DNA from: Variovorax sp. OAS795
GTDB taxonomy: Bacteria > Pseudomonadota > Gammaproteobacteria > Burkholderiales > Burkholderiaceae_C
Direction of reading: 5' to 3'
DNA length: 64,000 nucleotides
NCBI RefSeq assembly: GCF_040546685.1
Contig: NZ_JBEPOH010000001.1
Coordinates: forward strand, 1,240,001 to 1,304,000
Part shown: positions 61,117-64,000 of the stretch, piece by piece
Layout: every line of letters begins with the position of its first letter
Numbering within the stretch: the stretch's first letter is position 1
Program-made: the position numbers and the translations under genes
The notes under the pieces: generated by a model
The model's input: the letters and a program-made list of their open reading frames with translations, nothing else
The model's database searches: none
What the model was told of the DNA's origin: nothing

Positions 61117-61456
61117 GATTTCTTCTCTTTGTATGAATTGTTGAGAGACCCGCGCCGTCCCTCGGCGGCTTTGGCGGGCCTTCGTTGCCCCCTCCGGCAA
61201 CGGAGGGGATGCTACCGGAGGCGGCCCCGTTCGCAGCGACATCCCCCTTCATTTCGATTCTCTATACAATCGCGCGCCTGTTCCGGCAGCCACGCCCTCG
61301 TCCTGAGGACGGGATGTGACTTACGGCACGGAGCGCCGCACGTTTTTGGCGGGCTTTCGGGGGTATAACCCCGGGGTTCGTCACTGCGAGCACTCCGACG
61401 AGTGGAGCCCAAGCCGGCTTGAAAGCCGCAAGGGGTCCCTTGGGAGGAGACACCCA
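61117..61456. promoter_or_regulatory. 340-bp divergent intergenic region with structured dksA leader
   Basis: Contains a perfect 8-bp hairpin with GCAA loop (61189-61208), a TATACAAT -10-like box (61263-61270) reading toward dksA, and about 185 bases of leader. The leader includes AACCCCGGGGTT and CGTCC-TGA-GGACG self-complementary words. GGAGGAG stands just before the dksA GTG. No protein family is evident in the leader. Its length and structure suggest post-transcriptional control, unproven. Confidence 0.5.
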
Positions 61457-62482
61457 GTGAAAGCGCGTTCCAGTTCGTTCAAGGAGCCAGTCACCGTGAA
61501 GAAACCCGCCGCCAAGGCTACGCCAGCAACCAGGCCCTCCGCCAAGAAAGCGGTGGCTGCAAAGCCGGCTGTACCCGCGGCGAAAAAAGCTTCTTCCGCT
61601 GCAAGAGCTCCCGCCACGAAAGAAAAAAGCGCTCCAAAGAAGCCAGCAGCGTCGTCGGCCAAGGCCGAAAGCGTTGCAAAGAAGCCCGTCCAGCCTGCGA
61701 AGTCCGTTGCATCGGTGGCATCCGCCTCCGCCAAGACTGCAGTTGCGGGTCAACCGCCATCCAAAACCGTCGGCCGCCCCGCTGCCGTTCCCTCTGCCCC
61801 TCCGATCCCAATGAAAAAAACGGCTGCCGCCTCTTCTACCGCCACGGCGACACCTTCGATGCCCACCCAGACCGCTGCACCCGCGCCCGCGCGAGGTGGC
61901 CGCGTCTCCCGGCTGTCGCAGCTGACCGTGCCCTCCATGCCGCAATCGGTGGCCTCCACCGCTGCCAAGTCTTCTTTCTCGCAGGCGCCTTCGAATGCGC
62001 TGGTGCCGCCGCCGCCGGTGGCCGTGAAGAAGGACCCCAAGCTCGCCAACAACTGGAAATCCAAGCCGGTCGAAGAGCTGACCGATGCCGAGGTCATCGC
62101 GATGCCCGACACCGAGTACATGAACGACAAGCAGATGGCGTTCTTCCGCCTGAAGCTGGTCGAGCTCAAGCGCGGCATTCTCGAGAACGCCGGCGAAACC
62201 ACCGAGCACCTGCGTGAAGACACCGTCGTGGTGCCCGACCCCGCAGACCGCGCCACCATCGAGGAAGAGCACGCACTCGAGCTGCGTACGCGCGACCGCG
62301 AACGCAAGCTGCTGAAGAAGATCGAGCAGTCGATCCAGCGCATCGACGCCGGCGACTACGGCTACTGCGACGAAACCGGCGAGCCCATCGGCGTCGGCCG
62401 CCTGCTCGCCCGGCCCACGGCCACGCTGTCGCTCGAAGCCCAGCAGCGCCGCGAACTCAAGCAGAAGATGTTCGGCGACTGA
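61457..62482 (+). CDS. dksA: DksA-family RNA polymerase-binding factor with long H1-like N-terminus
   Basis: The 341-residue product has a DksA core only in its last ~150 residues: coiled-coil with DxxDxA at the tip (Asp261, Asp264, Ala266) and the C-terminal globular part GYCDETGEPIGVGRLLARPT. The four zinc Cys of E. coli DksA are reduced to one (Cys304, Thr307, Ser325, Ala328), so zinc is not expected to bind. The first ~190 residues are Lys/Ala/Pro/Ser-rich (KKPAAKATPATRPSAKKAV), like histone H1 tails. The GTG start is fixed by GGAGGAG at eight bases. With ppGpp it would tune rRNA and amino-acid promoters. Confidence 0.9.
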   Translation: MKARSSSFKEPVTVKKPAAKATPATRPSAKKAVAAKPAVPAAKKASSAARAPATKEKSAPKKPAASSAKAESVAKKPVQPAKSVASVASASAKTAVAGQPPSKTVGRPAAVPSAPPIPMKKTAAASSTATATPSMPTQTAAPAPARGGRVSRLSQLTVPSMPQSVASTAAKSSFSQAPSNALVPPPPVAVKKDPKLANNWKSKPVEELTDAEVIAMPDTEYMNDKQMAFFRLKLVELKRGILENAGETTEHLREDTVVVPDPADRATIEEEHALELRTRDRERKLLKKIEQSIQRIDAGDYGYCDETGEPIGVGRLLARPTATLSLEAQQRRELKQKMFGD

Positions 62483-62526
62483 TCCGAAAAGAAAACAAGA
62501 ACCCGCCCGCCTCGAAGTTTTCGTCG

Positions 62527-64000
62527 ATGCCAAAGGAAGAATCGGGCCGCCTGTTCTCCAAGGTGGCGAAGTTCGTCCGCAATCCGCTCAAGGATTGGTC
62601 GGAGCTGGATGCGGCCGCCGATTCGACGCTGCCCGACCAGGCCTACAGCCGGGAAGTGCTCAAGGAGATGATCGAGCGGCGCCAGCGCAACGATTTCGTT
62701 CGCCGTCGCGAGTTCGACATGCTTCGCAAGCTGCGCCAGCGTGAAGCGGCCGCGCATGCGTTCGAGGGTACGGTCACGCCGTCCTCCTTCAACCTGAACA
62801 GCACCTCCGAAAAATCGGAGGGGCGCGCACTCACGCTCAAGAAGATCGACGAGATCGAAGAGCAGATGTCGCAGCAATGGTGGAAAGGCCGCGGTCCCAA
62901 CGGCGAGGTGCTGGGCAACCCGCCCCCCGACGCCGGTGCCGAAACCCTGCCGCCGCCTGTGAACGAGGCCGAGTTGGCCCGCCTGCTTGCGTCGCCGGCA
63001 CACGCCCCCGCTGCCGCCAGCCCGGCGCCCGTGCCAGCTCCAGCGCCGACGCCAGCGCCGGCTGTCGCCAGCGCGCCGGTCAGTGGGCCTTCGCTGTTGT
63101 CGGCACGGCTCGCGCGCGACGGTGCGCTCGAAGAGGCGGTGATCCGCTTCGCGCATGGCGACGATGCCGGGACCGAGGCGATTCTTCTGCAAGCCCTGGC
63201 TTCGGAGAGCGCGGCCCCCGGCAGCGAGGCCGAGCATGCCGCGATCGAGCGCGACGATGCGCGCTGGCACGCGCTGCTCGACCTGTATCGCGCCACTGGC
63301 GAAGCCACCCGCTTTGCTGCCACGCGCATGCGCTATGCGCAGCGCATGAAACGCATGGGCCCCGACTGGGTGCCCCTCGACGAACTGGCGCGCAACGTGA
63401 AGGCCGTGGCCGCCACCGACTACGCCGAACTGGCGCCCGCCGGCCCCGACTGGACCAGCCCGGCGCGCCTGGCGCGCGACGGATTGGTGGACCTCACGCG
63501 GGCGCTGTCCAAGGCCGGTTCGGTCTGGACGCTCGACTGGCGTGCGCTGGCCGCTATCGAGCGAGATGCCGCGGCGCCGCTGCGGGTGCTGTTCGCGCAC
63601 TGGGCCGATTCGCCGGTGCAGCTGCGCTTCATCGGTGCGGCCCGGCTGCGGGCCGTGCTGGCCGAAGCCACGCCCAATGGCGAGCGCAGCACCGAAGATG
63701 TCCGGTGGCAGCTGCACCTGGCGGCGCTGCGCATGATGAACATGCCCGACGAGTTCGAGCTGGTGGCCCTCAACTACTGCATCACCTACGAAGTCTCGCC
63801 GCCCGCCTGGCAAGACCCGAAGGGCGAGTGCGTTTCGCTGGTCGCCCCGGCGGGCAGCCGGCCCGGTTCGGGCTCGGTGTGGTCGCTGTCCTCGGTCAAC
63901 GGTGAATCGGAAAGCTTTCCGACCACCGACAGCGGCTTTGCGGCCCTGGCCGGCGACCTGCGCGGCGAAGCGCATTCGAGCCTGCAGCGGCTCGACACCG
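62527..64000 (+). CDS. Large hypothetical protein, 5' part (runs off the window)
   Basis: The frame is open from MPKEESGRLF to the window end, at least 491 residues, 44 bases after dksA. N-terminal ~110 residues are charged and helical (VLKEMIERRQRNDFVRRREF); a Pro/Ala linker (~162-195) follows; then a TPR-like helical stretch (ARLARDGALEEAVIRFAHGD). From about residue 330 a segment (VWTLDWRALAAIERDAAAPL, LRVLFAHWADSPVQLRFIG) resembles a STAS domain. I do not recognise the whole protein. It follows dksA and may share its transcript. Confidence 0.8.
   Translation, partial: MPKEESGRLFSKVAKFVRNPLKDWSELDAAADSTLPDQAYSREVLKEMIERRQRNDFVRRREFDMLRKLRQREAAAHAFEGTVTPSSFNLNSTSEKSEGRALTLKKIDEIEEQMSQQWWKGRGPNGEVLGNPPPDAGAETLPPPVNEAELARLLASPAHAPAAASPAPVPAPAPTPAPAVASAPVSGPSLLSARLARDGALEEAVIRFAHGDDAGTEAILLQALASESAAPGSEAEHAAIERDDARWHALLDLYRATGEATRFAATRMRYAQRMKRMGPDWVPLDELARNVKAVAATDYAELAPAGPDWTSPARLARDGLVDLTRALSKAGSVWTLDWRALAAIERDAAAPLRVLFAHWADSPVQLRFIGAARLRAVLAEATPNGERSTEDVRWQLHLAALRMMNMPDEFELVALNYCITYEVSPPAWQDPKGECVSLVAPAGSRPGSGSVWSLSSVNGESESFPTTDSGFAALAGDLRGEAHSSLQRLDT

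Noticed and set aside
61189..61208. Hairpin CCCCTCCG-GCAA-CGGAGGGG as another copy of the DUF559-flanking repeat
   Set aside because: Stem sequence and loop differ from the CCCTCTCCCG palindrome and the GGGTGAGGG tail is missing, so it is not assigned to that family.

Overview
The window looks like chromosomal DNA of a GC-rich betaproteobacterium of the Comamonadaceae, most likely Variovorax or a close relative. This is inferred from the high GC content and strong G/C preference at third codon positions, from periplasmic Bug/TctC-type binding proteins outside any transporter operon, from the dapF-DUF484-xerC gene order, and from a DksA of the Cys-poor type. No rRNA, tRNA, prophage, integrase of a mobile element or CRISPR array was seen. 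The only structural RNA gene recognised is rnpB (RNase P RNA).

Layout. (1) Positions 1-7163, plus strand: a fatty-acid beta-oxidation cluster (3-hydroxyacyl-CoA dehydrogenase/enoyl-CoA hydratase cut by the window edge, thiolase, alpha/beta hydrolase, acyl-CoA thioesterase, SDR, DsbA-like isomerase, enoyl-CoA hydratase/isomerase). It is interrupted by a small DUF559 endonuclease-like gene that sits between two inverted REP-like palindromes. (2) 7164-13054: YciA-like thioesterase, Atm1-like ABC exporter, 2-hydroxyacid dehydrogenase, amidase and a divergent LysR regulator. (3) 13055-18151: aspartate ammonia-lyase followed by the gltIJKL glutamate/aspartate importer, a functional unit for taking up and deaminating acidic amino acids. 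(4) 18172-33328, minus strand: a long catabolic block. A FadJ-type fusion, a thiolase, two acyl-CoA dehydrogenases, an enoyl-CoA hydratase-family protein, a class III CoA-transferase, a Bug binding protein and an acyl-CoA synthetase resemble the pim (dicarboxylate/pimelate) operon. They are followed by a TRAP transporter and a nucleoside hydrolase. A divergent LysR gene and a 15-bp palindrome with LysR-box geometry lie at the head of the block.

(5) 34246-41699: two small lipoproteins; an SOS-box-preceded pair made of a radical SAM protein and a DUF4130-UdgX uracil-DNA glycosylase fusion; then pyrC, a NYN-domain protein, DUF3025 and htpX. (6) 41775-49222, mostly minus strand: NTF2-like protein, ProQ-family RNA chaperone, flavin reductase, FAD-dependent dehydrogenase, cysteine synthase, rnpB (plus strand), an RluF-like pseudouridine synthase with an altered catalytic residue, and a Nudix-metallo-beta-lactamase fusion. 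(7) 49342-53956: a lone Bug protein, small hypotheticals, a glycine-zipper protein, a putative 2OG-Fe(II) oxygenase-like protein, a lipoprotein esterase and an I78-type inhibitor lipoprotein. (8) 53964-64000: the tightly overlapped housekeeping series dapF-DUF484-YdcF-xerC-RlmI-like methyltransferase, then a CobW GTPase, a YdgA-like DUF945 protein, dksA with a long histone-H1-like N-terminal extension, and a large uncharacterised protein running off the end.

The most interesting points are the apparently LexA-controlled radical SAM/UdgX pair, the DUF559 gene enclosed by REP-like repeats (with a third copy inside an ABC transporter gene), a recurring promoter architecture that predicts leaderless mRNAs for six genes, and the unusual DksA next to a zinc-chaperone-type GTPase. 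All functional calls come from reading motifs, and no database search was run.
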